Below are positions 44,933-53,976 of a DNA stretch of 64,000 bases, piece after piece (the first letter of the stretch is position 1; every line of letters begins with the position of its first letter). Below the pieces are notes generated by a model. That model did not search any database, was not told the origin of the DNA, and saw nothing but the letters and a program-made list of their open reading frames with translations. The translations under genes were made by a program, and so were the position numbers. This DNA comes from Sphaerulina vaccinii (Eukaryota > Ascomycota > Dothideomycetes > Mycosphaerellales > Mycosphaerellaceae), in the NCBI GenBank assembly GCA_022570795.1, contig JAKUDP010000007.1, forward strand, positions 372,001 to 436,000, read 5' to 3'.

Positions 44933-47900
44933 TTACGCATCTCCAAAGAGTCCAGCAACGCTCTCTAACCCGTCCTCGCCGCCGCGCACAACACCAGTAG
45001 GCTCCGCAGCCATGGTATACACCGGCGCAATACCTTTATTCTCCTTCTTCTTCGCCTTTGCCTGCTCGACTTTACCCATCTCATGGATCGAAACACCTCT
45101 CACACCTTCGAGAAGCTCAAGCACCGAACTGCGCTGCGAGCGTTCGTTCTGGGTACGCATCATCCTCGCCATCGCCTTATCGATCTTATGCTCGGTGATG
45201 TCAGGAAGAGATAGTAGGACTTGCTTCGGTGTGCCCGTCTTGGGCGAGTACATAACTAGGATGTTTGCGATGAGTGTTGCAAGGTCCTTCTGCACATCGG
45301 CAAAGTATGGCTCGTTGAGAGAGGTGATGCATGCTTTCAAGACCTCGGTGCTGATAAACTCGCGAACAGATGCTGCGGCTTCGGGACTGACGGCGGAAGA
45401 GGCTATCTGCTCAGTATGTGTGAAGAGCGGGATGATAGAGCGGAAGACTTTGCAGATCATCGTGCAGCATCTACCATCGTGCATTCGCAGTGCGTGTGTG
45501 CAGAAGAGGATTAGAGGTTCCAAGATCGATGGATCGGACAATACGAGATCGCTCACGTGTTGCACCTTCGTTGTTGGGCTGTGGCCGTTCGTATGTGCGT
45601 GTCCATTAAGTAGGTGTGGTGCTTGACGGTCGTACTCGAGTAGGAAAGGAACAAATGTCACCATACTGTAGGTCAGCTGTCGCAGCACACTCTCGGTACG
45701 CATCTCATCGCTTAGCTCGTCGTTCTCTTTCCTGTTCTGCTGCTCGGCCTGGCCGATCGCTTCCCAGTCAGCGGAGATCTTGGCGTCAAGAGTGTTGAAG
45801 AGCTTGCGAAGTACTGGCGGCAGGAAGCTACTTCGGTAGTGTGGCGGACAGCGTTGCACGAGTCCAGTCGTCAGATTAATGAGCGGGTGGAGGTGATTTG
45901 CGCTGAGATGACCAGCGTCGTCGAAGAGTGCCGAAGCTAGCGGACTAGCAAGGTTCTCGATGCCGTAGAACTGCTCCTCGAACTTGGTCATGAGGTAGAT
46001 GATATGATAGCCCATCTCACGAACATTACGCATGGTCCCTCTGACAGTGCTCGCGAAGCCTTCGTAGCTCGTCTTGGAGCCAGAAATGCGAGCGTAGAAC
46101 TCTTCTTTGGTCTCATTCGAGATACCAGACTGCCAGAACCTGTCCTGCAATGTCCGCCGCACGACCACCTGCAGTTCTGTAGGGAGCTGTGACCAGTTGG
46201 ACATGTCGTGAAAAGCCTGGGCGTGACGAGTCATCTGTAGTAGCGGATGAAGAATAGATGGGATCAGAGGTCCCCACAACGCGGCTGCATTGTCATACTC
46301 GTTGGAGCCAGCTTTTAGTCTCTCGGTCGTGGCAGACAGTAACGACTTCGTCATGCGCAAAGGTAGGCGATCGGCCTTGTCCTTGATCTCATTCTGTCGT
46401 GCTTGACCAGCCTCATTCAGTGTACGTGCTGACCAGTCTGATGTGCGATCGAACTCGTGCTCCTTGTAGAAGTCTGCGATGTTGGCCATGCCGACCGTGT
46501 TACAAAACGAATGAAAGCTCTCGCACGAAGCTTGTAGTGCCTGATCTGTCCAGGCTTCGTAGGTTGGCTGAAGCATTTGCTGCAATCGAGCCACTCTGAC
46601 TTGTTCATCAATGCCTGATGCACGATGAACGATCATGAACAAGAAGGACCGATAGCCCCAAACAAGTCTCTGATCGTCACTATGCTTCTGTGCCAGGACC
46701 TCAATACGAGGCTCAAGCTCGTTGTAGACTTCAAGCAGCACATTCGGGTATGCCAGAGCAAGCTTCTGAAGCTCGACAACGCGCAATGCCTCGAACGACT
46801 TTATGGCGTCCGAATATTGGCTGTGTTGAGGCTGGTCGTAGAGACGCATGGTCAGCAAGTGCTGAACCATTGCCAGAACAAAGCTCTGAGGCGGCGATTT
46901 CAGCACTCGCAATACTGCCACCAATGTTTGCAGTATCTCATCTGCGACTCCAGGGTCGTCGGTATGGATGTTCGTCATACCATGGCACCATTGCTGGAGC
47001 GCCTCTGACGCTTGTTGCTGATCTTGTTGTACCTTCGCGTACAGCTCCTGGGTTGGACCAATATCGGACACGTCTCTGCTCCAGGACGAATAACCCTTGA
47101 GAGCAGCTGCGACCGTGCAGTAGGACGCGTCGAATCTCAGCACCGGATAAGAGCTCTTGGCATATGTTGAGCTGTCGAAGCCTCTGCCAGTGGTATACGG
47201 CCCAGTCTCGACCATCTCACGCATCTGATTCAATACTATTGACAGAGCATCTATTGGCCGTATCCGCGCGACACCTTCGATGATAGTTGCACCATATCTG
47301 CGATAGTTGCCGAGGAAAGCATGCCGTTCAGGCACAGTGTCGAAGTCCTCGTCTAGCCAGCGTAGTGTCTCATCGTCGGTCTCCTCAGGAAGTGATTCGT
47401 ACCTGATGAGTCGATCACTGCATACCTCGAGCAGGATTGGCAAGGCTGTCAGGATAAGGTCAATAACCTTGTCCTCTTGCACATTCAACAGCTTCGTCCA
47501 GCTATGCAAGACTGGTATCGATACTGTCAAGCTCTTGTGCCGTAGCACCAGTGCTAACAAGTCGAAAAGAGCAGGCAGATCTAGTGTCTGATCCGGTATC
47601 GTTGGGTTGAGAGCTACTGCATCTGCCATGACTGATAATAGCTCCGACATCTTCTTTTGCAAAGTGTACTTCTCGTCATCCTCACCTGGACCTGTGATCG
47701 TTTGTTCGAATGCGGTACGGATCATTGCGACCCTCTCAGGATGCATTGCCTGTCGAATAAGTGATATCCAGACCTCGTTGGCATTCGCTCCGTTCTGCTG
47801 TCTGCCCAACAGAGCATGTAATACTTCGACTGCTGCAGTTTGCAGAACCACATTACTAGTGAAGAACGGCAGGTACAGACAGTCGACGCAATTGACCTCT

Positions 47901-48715
47901 TCCACAGCTCTGAAGTTAATCCAGCCCATGGTCGACCTCAGTGCATTGAGTGCCTTGACAGCGCACATCTCCATGTTCCCTGCTACCTCTGGCTCATGCT
48001 GATGCAGACGAGCTTCCTTCACACAAAGTGCAAAGAAGTTGGTGATTCGAGCTAGCCAGCCTTCTCCATCAGGTCTGACATTCTTGATCTTCTCTTTCTG
48101 CAACGTCTCGTAGAAGTTTGGTGGAACTACTATCTCCACCAAAGCGTCTCCCAGAACATCCAGCCGCAGTCCAGCTACGGAATCGTCATTGTTGATGATG
48201 TCGTCGTTCAGACCTTCCAGAATGGCAAGCACTAGCACCTTGTTCACAACACCCTTCTCTTGCTCCCAGAGATTGACGAGCAGAGCGTCCATGTCCATCC
48301 ACTCGCCGCCTCCCCACGATCTCTTTGCAACCTCAACCCATAGCTGCCCGATCTTGTTTCTCAGGAACACGGCATCTTGTTCTCGGAGACTGCCAGCCAG
48401 TTGCTTGACCCAAGTCCGTAGTTGTGTTGCTTGATCGTCACTGTACTCGTTCCACCGGTACCTCACTGCGAATTCTACCAGCTGTAGTCCATAGTACCGC
48501 ACAGCATCGTTCTGATTCCAGTCGCTGGCTAACGTGAAGCCATGGTGAGGTGCATCATGTTGACTCTTGACAGCTTCGAGGTGCTGCAGAGCTTGCTGGC
48601 GGACGGTATTTGGAACTCGTGGGTTGAGGGTTGCTTCCAAGGCATTCGTGATGTGTTCGAGTTGAGCGGCCGTGTCTGGCTGTTGCCAGTGTGTGTTGAA
48701 GGCGCCTTCTGTCAT
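44933..48715 (-). CDS. Exportin-5/Msn5-type karyopherin
   Basis: 1260 residues in one exon, matching the length of Msn5/exportin-5. The N-terminal region (LEATLNPRVPNTVRQQALQHLEAVK) resembles the importin-beta N-terminal domain that binds Ran-GTP. The exportin-1-like segment follows (FLRNKIGQLWVEVAKRSWGGGEW). The remainder is helical HEAT-repeat solenoid. Known: Msn5 exports phosphorylated transcription factors and tRNA; mammalian exportin-5 exports pre-miRNA. Inferred: nuclear export of proteins or RNA here. The gene ends 4.9 kb... in coordinate terms at 44933, beside the long gene-free stretch, and its 5' side faces the HNH gene. Confidence 0.92.
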   Translation of the reverse strand: MTEGAFNTHWQQPDTAAQLEHITNALEATLNPRVPNTVRQQALQHLEAVKSQHDAPHHGFTLASDWNQNDAVRYYGLQLVEFAVRYRWNEYSDDQATQLRTWVKQLAGSLREQDAVFLRNKIGQLWVEVAKRSWGGGEWMDMDALLVNLWEQEKGVVNKVLVLAILEGLNDDIINNDDSVAGLRLDVLGDALVEIVVPPNFYETLQKEKIKNVRPDGEGWLARITNFFALCVKEARLHQHEPEVAGNMEMCAVKALNALRSTMGWINFRAVEEVNCVDCLYLPFFTSNVVLQTAAVEVLHALLGRQQNGANANEVWISLIRQAMHPERVAMIRTAFEQTITGPGEDDEKYTLQKKMSELLSVMADAVALNPTIPDQTLDLPALFDLLALVLRHKSLTVSIPVLHSWTKLLNVQEDKVIDLILTALPILLEVCSDRLIRYESLPEETDDETLRWLDEDFDTVPERHAFLGNYRRYGATIIEGVARIRPIDALSIVLNQMREMVETGPYTTGRGFDSSTYAKSSYPVLRFDASYCTVAAALKGYSSWSRDVSDIGPTQELYAKVQQDQQQASEALQQWCHGMTNIHTDDPGVADEILQTLVAVLRVLKSPPQSFVLAMVQHLLTMRLYDQPQHSQYSDAIKSFEALRVVELQKLALAYPNVLLEVYNELEPRIEVLAQKHSDDQRLVWGYRSFLFMIVHRASGIDEQVRVARLQQMLQPTYEAWTDQALQASCESFHSFCNTVGMANIADFYKEHEFDRTSDWSARTLNEAGQARQNEIKDKADRLPLRMTKSLLSATTERLKAGSNEYDNAAALWGPLIPSILHPLLQMTRHAQAFHDMSNWSQLPTELQVVVRRTLQDRFWQSGISNETKEEFYARISGSKTSYEGFASTVRGTMRNVREMGYHIIYLMTKFEEQFYGIENLASPLASALFDDAGHLSANHLHPLINLTTGLVQRCPPHYRSSFLPPVLRKLFNTLDAKISADWEAIGQAEQQNRKENDELSDEMRTESVLRQLTYSMVTFVPFLLEYDRQAPHLLNGHAHTNGHSPTTKVQHVSDLVLSDPSILEPLILFCTHALRMHDGRCCTMICKVFRSIIPLFTHTEQIASSAVSPEAAASVREFISTEVLKACITSLNEPYFADVQKDLATLIANILVMYSPKTGTPKQVLLSLPDITEHKIDKAMARMMRTQNERSQRSSVLELLEGVRGVSIHEMGKVEQAKAKKKENKGIAPVYTMAAEPTGVVRGGEDGLESVAGLFGDA

Positions 48716-49304
48716 GTCTGGCGCCTTTCAAGGAGAAGTGTTGAACTTGTAGTACGAGCTCATATGCAGCTCTGATACATGTCTCGCTAATCGTTCTGAT
48801 CCTTTACCGCCTGTGTCTCCGTGCCGCTGCCGTTCAATGGGAAGTGCTGATGTGGCTTGTGTGGTATGAAAAGAGAAGAATGAGATGATGCCAAAGCAGA
48901 CTGGGTTTGCTGAGTGTTGTTGTTGTTGTGCAAGTGAAGTGTTGTGGTGAGGTCAATCAAGTAATTTCTCGAGGCGCGAAAGTCCAGGCTGCAGCTGCTC
49001 AAGACACGAACTGAGATCCGTGTCACGGGAAGCGGGACAAGGCTGTTGTAGGGCTGAATCTGAATTATACCACAGAGTTGTTGCTTGCAGAAGTACAATG
49101 TGAGAGGTTTTAGAGGCTCAAGAGGTATGTAGATAACTATATATGAATCACTAATGACTGTAACACGAGGTCTGGTACCGCATCCGCGCATCGATCACAA
49201 GTGAACTCTTTGGCGCTGCACATGCAGAACTGTCTGAGCTTGCTTCTCACGCGTCTGCACGCCTCACATCTTCACCTTCTTCACTCTCACATGAGCAGAG
49301 ATGA
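48716..49304. other. Intergenic, exportin promoter side
   Basis: Between exportin's start and the HNH gene's 3' end, both on the minus strand. A frame at 48787-49191 shows no recognisable protein features. Confidence 0.4.
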
Positions 49305-50138
49305 TCACCTCGCCTTCCACCTCACCCTCCCGACCCAAATTGCCCATTTCTGCACATCCTCCCTCTCCATCAACAGCTCAACACTAAACAACTCCTTCGC
49401 CAGCATCTCATTACTCGCGATCCTATGCACGTATGAGTGGCAAGCTCTACATAGCCAAGCGACCTTGTTGAGCTCCCACTCCTTATGCCAGCCTCGCTTG
49501 ACAGCTTTGGCATGCACAGCTCGAGGGATCAGATGGTGATATGTGAGTGGCAAGTGCTCACGCTGGCAGATCTCGCAGCCATCGGGACGTGATGCTGTAA
49601 TAGCGGGAGTGTGCTCTGGTGGAGGAGCTGATGCTGAAGATATGTAGGCATTGAGAGGAGTCTCGAGAAAGCGGTCTAGATCTGAGGCATCTGAAATGAG
49701 GTTGTATGTGAGTAGAGAGTCTGGAATGGTGAGAGGTAGTGGCTTGATCATGGCTTCCAGTAGTGAGGTCTCCAGAGGCGTTGTGTACTTCTCGCCAAGG
49801 GTAACGTCATCTTGTGTCAAAGCATATGAGAGTGTGCGGAGATCGGATGGGAGGTTAAGAAAGATCTCCTCGGCGAGGTACTACTAACTTACTACTCAGC
49901 GATGCCTTACAAGTCTATGTGCTATGTGGCTGACCTCTATGAAGTCTGCCAGCTCAGCTGCATCGTTGCCATCGTCGCCATTGCTTGCTATGGCTCTCGC
50001 AACAGGTTTGATCTCATTCTTCCTGCCCTTGATCTTCTTGGTTGATTTGCCGCTGTTCGGAGCAAGTTTCTGGATGACTGTGGTAGACAGGCAGTCCTTG
50101 AAGTTCTCGAAGTTGTCAGCTTCTGCTTCGGCAATCAT
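49305..50138 (-). CDS. HNH-domain protein
   Basis: Two exons: 50138-49935 and 49880-49305, giving 259 residues. The 54-nt intron (GTCAGC donor, CGCTGAG branch, GTAG acceptor) joins ADFIE to YLAEEIFLNLPSDLRTLSY in frame. The HNH core is CEICQREHLPLTYHHLIPR then LNKVAWLCRACHSYVHR: two CxxC-type zinc pairs, the HH dyad and the final His. Before it is a basic low-complexity segment (GKSTKKIKGRKNEIK), a possible nuclear signal. The fungal family is widespread and functionally unassigned; nuclease activity is inferred only from the fold. The start at 50138 is the first Met giving a natural N-terminus; an upstream start is possible. Confidence 0.8.
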
Positions 50139-51144
50139 GTGAGGCTGTTGATGATCTAAGTGATGCGGATGTCGATTTCGAGATGTTGTTGTAGGAGGGA
50201 AGAGGTCAGGGCGAAGATCGTCATGATCGTCATGGATTTGTCGTACTTGGCCTTTGACGCGTCTTCCAAACAACTCTCTTCCGAACAACCAACACCACCA
50301 AATACCAGACCACAATCGCGTATGACACAACTGATGCCTATGGCAGAGAGACAGACGACGATTTCGATGCGAACAATGCCGATGACACGCACCTCAATTC
50401 GCCCATACGCACCTCCAAGCCGCGTTCACCTTCCAGAAAGCACCGCGTAGATGGTCTGCATCACAAACGCGTTCGCGATCGCGTACAAGAGCATGCTGGA
50501 TGTGCCTGATGGACTCAGCGCCGACAGACTGCCACTCAAGCACTGTGTACTCTGGGAAATCGGACAATTGCCTGTGTGAGAATGCTGGCGCGCGGATATC
50601 CTCAGTCACTTGGTCTCGATCGCTCTGATGGCTGAGCCTTATCTCCACTCGTCGTAGCAACGGCGACCTGCAGAATTTGTGCTACACAAGCTCTATTCAA
50701 GCAGCCTTGTTCTCACTTCCCCAGAGTGAGGTCGGAGCAGGACCATACCACAGTCGACAAACACTTGTCATACAAGTGGAAATGTCCTGTGTTCAGAGAC
50801 TATCACCACAGCTCAGATCCTCGCACCATATTTACACTCCTTCTTTGTTTCGTTCGCGCCACGAACTACATGTCCCTGAGCATATACGAGCACTCACGCC
50901 ACGCAACGCCCGTGCCTGCAGCCTGCACAGAGAAGACAATGGTGCGCAAGCCACAGTAGCACAGAAGCATTGCCACGCCAACTAGATCCTACGCCCTTTT
51001 CAGCTTCTCGCATCTTGAGACATGGCGAGCCTCGTCGAGAGCCACCAATGTCTACTGAGATGGTCTTAGACCGCGGAGGTGCAAGATAAAGAATCATGGT
51101 GTCCTCAAACTTACCGTGTGCTTATCATTGGCATCTTAGACACC
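50139..51144. other. Divergent intergenic region
   Basis: Lies between the HNH gene (minus) and the Cys-rich surface protein gene (plus). No gene or repeat supported. Confidence 0.4.
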
Positions 51145-51975
51145 ATGTTTGTACCTATTGTACTCTTCCTGACTCTGATCGCGTCGAGTCTAGCCACGAC
51201 TGAACTACAGTTCCGGAGCTTTCGACGTCTCTCTTGGCTCGACAAACGACAGGAGGATGTAATCACTTCATGTAACGGAACTGCCAGCACAGACGATCCA
51301 AGGCCCTGCGAGACGGTCTGCGGTACTGGATCGAAACAATGCGTACAGCTAGACCTTTGTTCCAGACCTCAGCTGGGCGAGACATGCTGTGAAGATGGAA
51401 GTACGTGACATGTCATTGTTGGAGGGCGACTGCCAGCTAATCCACATGTAGCTTCATGCCCAGCTAATAGCTACTGTGCTCGAAAGAGTGGTCAAGTAGG
51501 TTGCTGCCCAAATGGATCGACACTGGATGAATGTGGTGCTTCTGTCACAGTCGCAACTCTGCCTGGAACTGGCGCGGAGCTTACATCGGTGGTCGAGTCT
51601 ACGAGCGATGTCACGACCATTTCTGCCCCCATGAGCACTTCAAGCTCGACCGCGACAACATCCACTACTACGCCCACTTCTGCATCTACATCGGCTTCGT
51701 CTGATAGCACTACATCGACTTCGCGAGAGTGGTCGTCCCCGACCTCGACATTTGGTGCAGGACCAACGTCACCTCCATACTCAGCATTAGACTATCGTCC
51801 TTACTCGCCTTCTGGATATCCGACTTCTACAACAAATAGCACGGGCTCACCGACATATACACCTGCCAGGCAGACAACGAACAGTGGCCGAAGAGTCGAA
51901 GTCGTTTGGTGGAAGATGGCCGGTCTATCGCTGATAGCTTTCAACTCTTTCACTTTTTTCGACTTGTACTTCTAG
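51145..51975 (+). CDS. Secreted Cys-rich, Ser/Thr-rich probable GPI-anchored protein
   Basis: Two exons: 51145-51400 and 51452-51975, giving 259 residues. The 51-nt intron (GTACGT donor, GCTAAT branch, GTAG acceptor) keeps frame. MFVPIVLFLTLIASSLA is a signal peptide. A Cys-rich module of about 12 cysteines (CETVCGTGSKQCVQLDLC, GETCCEDG, SCPANSYCARKSGQVGCCPN) is followed by about 110 residues of Ser/Thr-rich stalk, likely O-glycosylated. The end has a basic pair and a hydrophobic tail (MAGLSLIAFNSFTFFDLYF), suggesting a GPI signal. Location would be the cell wall or surface. No specific ligand is assignable. Confidence 0.75.
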
Positions 51976-52352
51976 ATATGAGTGTATTGTCTACTATGCT
52001 TCTCGTACATTTCATCTCTTCTACACTACTCTATCGACATGTCCTGCCGCAAGAACTCCGACAGCATGCTTATCGTCATCGTCGCCAAAGTCGGCCATAT
52101 CGGAGTCCTACGATATATTTCCGACTTTTTGTACGACACTACGAGTACCTACGCTTGTCTGCAGGCCCTCGATGATCACCAGCAACGTCTGCCAGCTGCT
52201 GGACATGCTGGATAGCTCGAAAGAGCTGTATGTTGCTCACGGAGACTTGGCACAACTTTTGAGCGTACATAAGAAATTTGAAACTCACCGCTGCACATCT
52301 TCACTGCTGTACAGTCGGGCGCTTGGTCTAGGGGTATGATTTTCGCTTCGCA

Positions 52353-52379
52353 TGTTGCTCCCTGAGCTCACTACGATAC
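52353..52379 (+). other. Canonical 37/38 tRNA intron, 27 nt
   Basis: Lies one base 3' of the CGC anticodon, the standard eukaryotic nuclear tRNA intron position. Removal leaves a seven-base loop closed by ttcgc/gtgaa. Confidence 0.75.
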
Positions 52380-52388
52380 TGTGAAAGG

Positions 52389-52440
52389 GTAAGCTTCAAT
52401 ATATCGATATATCACCTCGAATTACACTGACATTCTCCAG
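52389..52440 (+). other. Spliceosomal-type intron in tRNA variable loop, 52 nt
   Basis: Begins GTAAGC, ends CAG, with CTGAC nine bases before the acceptor. Excision restores the five-base variable loop AGGTC. It contains the self-complementary tract atatatcgatatat, so it could also fold as a hairpin. Confidence 0.7.
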
Positions 52441-52505
52441 TCGTGGGTTCAATTCCCACAGCGTCCATTATCTCGAAGTGTATAAGGGGTGCATTCGCCC
52501 TCTTC

Positions 52506-52509
52506 TTTT
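52506..52509 (+). terminator. Possible Pol III terminator
   Basis: TTTT 39 bases after the tRNA-Ala(CGC) discriminator. Short for a fungal Pol III terminator. Confidence 0.25.
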
Positions 52510-53016
52510 GCCCCTCCCTGGTTCGACTTCGAGGGCCTCGAGGACTTAGAGACAAGGTGCAATCTTTTGATCGATGATTTTTGCCTGGCTCCACACTACA
52601 TCACGAACACGCTGGCTCTGGTACTCACAACGATCAACACTTTTGCTGCATACTGCTTTCTCTTCTGCATCAGATGGTGTGGACTCAAAACTCGACGTGC
52701 CCCTCACTTGAGATCGGCCCCACTTTTCTTGGCCCGAGTGTCACGAAGATTTGCTTCGTGTCTTCGTGTCCTTCCAACCCCTCCACAACCAGATACACAC
52801 CAGCAACGGTCTTGTCGTTGATCAGGAAGCCATGGAGCATGACACAGACTGCACTGGAGCCCGTCGTCGCCAATCATGACACTGGAAAGCGTCAAGACCA
52901 TCTCTAACCGACTTCAGCTTTTATCAACGAGGCCTGGGCCCGCAAGACCATATCCACGAGCCCAGCAGTTTTTGGAGAACCATATTCGAGCGCGACTCGT
53001 GCTTACTCATCAAAAT
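52510..53016. other. Spacer between the two tRNA-Ala genes
   Basis: No gene supported. Short frames on both strands show no domain. Confidence 0.4.
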
Positions 53017-53038
53017 GGGCTTGTAGCACAGTGGTAGC

Positions 53039-53092
53039 GTAAGTTGAGCAGATCTCGATCGTTCCACGCTCAGCTTCTAACATCCTCAACAG
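53039..53092 (+). other. Spliceosomal-type intron in tRNA D-stem, 54 nt
   Basis: GTAAGT donor, CTAAC branch-like site at 53077-53081, CAACAG acceptor. Excision rejoins positions 23 and 24 of the D-arm. The ends can also pair (GTTGAG with CTCAAC), which might matter if a tRNA endonuclease were responsible. Confidence 0.75.
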
Positions 53093-53106
53093 GCGCACGC
53101 TTTGCA

Positions 53107-53127
53107 TGATCTCCCAATCACCTGTTC
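53107..53127 (+). other. Canonical 37/38 tRNA intron, 21 nt
   Basis: One base 3' of the TGC anticodon; excision restores loop TTTGCAT and stem cacgc/gcgtg. Confidence 0.75.
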
Positions 53128-53145
53128 TGCGTGAGGTCTAGGGTT

Positions 53146-53196
53146 GTGAGTAACATCGCTGTTATCGTCTATTAGTACTGTACTGATTGTCCGCAG
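53146..53196 (+). other. Spliceosomal-type intron in tRNA T-loop, 51 nt
   Basis: GTGAGT donor, CTGAT branch-like site at 53183-53187, CGCAG acceptor. Excision restores TTCGATC between TAGGG and CCCTA. In the DNA it separates GGTT from CGATCC, breaking the B box. Confidence 0.78.
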
Positions 53197-53259
53197 CGAT
53201 CCCCTACTGGTCCAAATGTTCACCTCAACTTCTTGGGCTCAATACCCTTGGTTGCACAC

Positions 53260-53265
53260 TTTTTT
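53260..53265 (+). terminator. Possible Pol III terminator
   Basis: Run of six T 46 bases after the tRNA-Ala(UGC) discriminator. Confidence 0.35.
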
Positions 53266-53976
53266 GCTCTTTTGCAGCTTCTTCTGCCCTTGAAGAGCCC
53301 TGTCTGTTGTCCTGACGATCTTGTTCACATTCACTATGACCCAGGACTGTAAGGACGTCCACCTGGGGTGCGATCTTCCAGCTGACACTTTCGGCAGACC
53401 TTTTGCTCGACGATGGACCCAGTACCATGAGACACGCAACAGAGACACAATAAGACCATCGCGTCTGCTGCAGTCTCCGGTCTGCAAATACCATCGAGAG
53501 CGACGCAGCGAGCTCGTCATTGGACAGAGTCTGACCTTCTTACGATACCATACTCAAGCCTTCCTAGTCCAGCCTCGTCACCGGTCACCACCACACAGAC
53601 GCTTTTCGTACTTCCCAACCCACTTGGACCAAAGCTGGTGCACCCATCTGTGGCTTATTCTCGGTTTCGTGACAGGTGATGATCGGCTGCTTGGCGAAAT
53701 AGCAGGGTACACAGCCTCACACCGCCAACGTTATCTGGCTGCCTACAAGTACTCGCGTTCACACTCGGCAGCCACAGCAACTTCGTCATGTACGTACAGG
53801 CACCCGAATATATGCGACAGGTATTCGTTTTGAGTAAGTACTAGTGTGGCAATCTCGAACATATATCCTGGCCTTCGTTTCCTTGAACGACCAAGATTCG
53901 TGCATACCACGCAACTTCTCCTTGGCTCTGTCATACCGCTCATTGGTCATACAATATAACCTGCAGATAGTTCACG
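53266..53976. other. Intergenic, promoter side of PPxY gene
   Basis: A 170-codon plus frame at 53321-53833 shows no recognisable domain and is not annotated. Confidence 0.4.

Larger units (their letters stand above)
52317..52467 (+). tRNA. tRNA-Ala(CGC) with a canonical intron plus a spliceosomal-type intron
   Basis: After removing 52353-52379 and 52389-52440 the remaining 72 bases form a complete tRNA. The acceptor gggcgct/agcgtcc pairs fully with G3:U70, and the discriminator is A (52467). D-arm ggtctaggggtatgat; anticodon stem ttcgc/gtgaa; loop TTCGCAT with anticodon CGC at 52349-52351; variable loop AGGTC; T-arm GTGGG-TTCAATT-CCCAC. The first intron (27 nt) sits at the normal 37/38 site. 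The second (52 nt) lies in the variable loop, starts GTAAGC, has a CTGAC branch-like site at 52427-52431, and ends CCAG. A and B boxes are both contiguous. The D-arm resembles tRNA-Pro more than tRNA-Ala. Alanine identity rests on CGC, G3:U70 and A73. Confidence 0.8.
53017..53214 (+). tRNA. tRNA-Ala(UGC) with three introns, two of spliceosomal type
   Basis: Removing 53039-53092, 53107-53127 and 53146-53196 leaves 72 bases that fold as tRNA-Ala. Acceptor gggcttg/ctggtcc with G3:U70 and one mismatch; A73; anticodon stem cacgc/gcgtg fully paired; loop TTTGCAT with anticodon TGC at 53103-53105; variable loop AGGTC; T-arm TAGGG-TTCGATC-CCCTA. The D-stem gcac/gcgc has one A-C mismatch. The 21-nt intron is at the canonical 37/38 site. 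The other two (54 and 51 nt) start GTAAGT and GTGAGT, carry CTAAC and CTGAT branch-like sites, and end CAG. The last splits the T-loop between positions 55 and 56, and therefore the Pol III B box. Confidence 0.82.

Noticed and set aside
52317..52467. Reading the first tRNA as tRNA-Pro(CGG)
   Set aside because: No intron placement gives a seven-base loop with CGG; the loop TTCGCAT, G3:U70 and A73 fit alanine.
52317..53214. Both tRNA loci as plain pseudogenes or a tRNA-derived SINE
   Set aside because: The spliced products are exactly 72 nt with near-complete pairing, and the inserts all have exact donor, branch and acceptor signals. Decay would not produce this, although lack of expression is still possible.
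53321..53833. 170-codon plus-strand frame downstream of the tRNA genes
   Set aside because: No domain, no splice-linked extension and a composition unlike neighbouring proteins.
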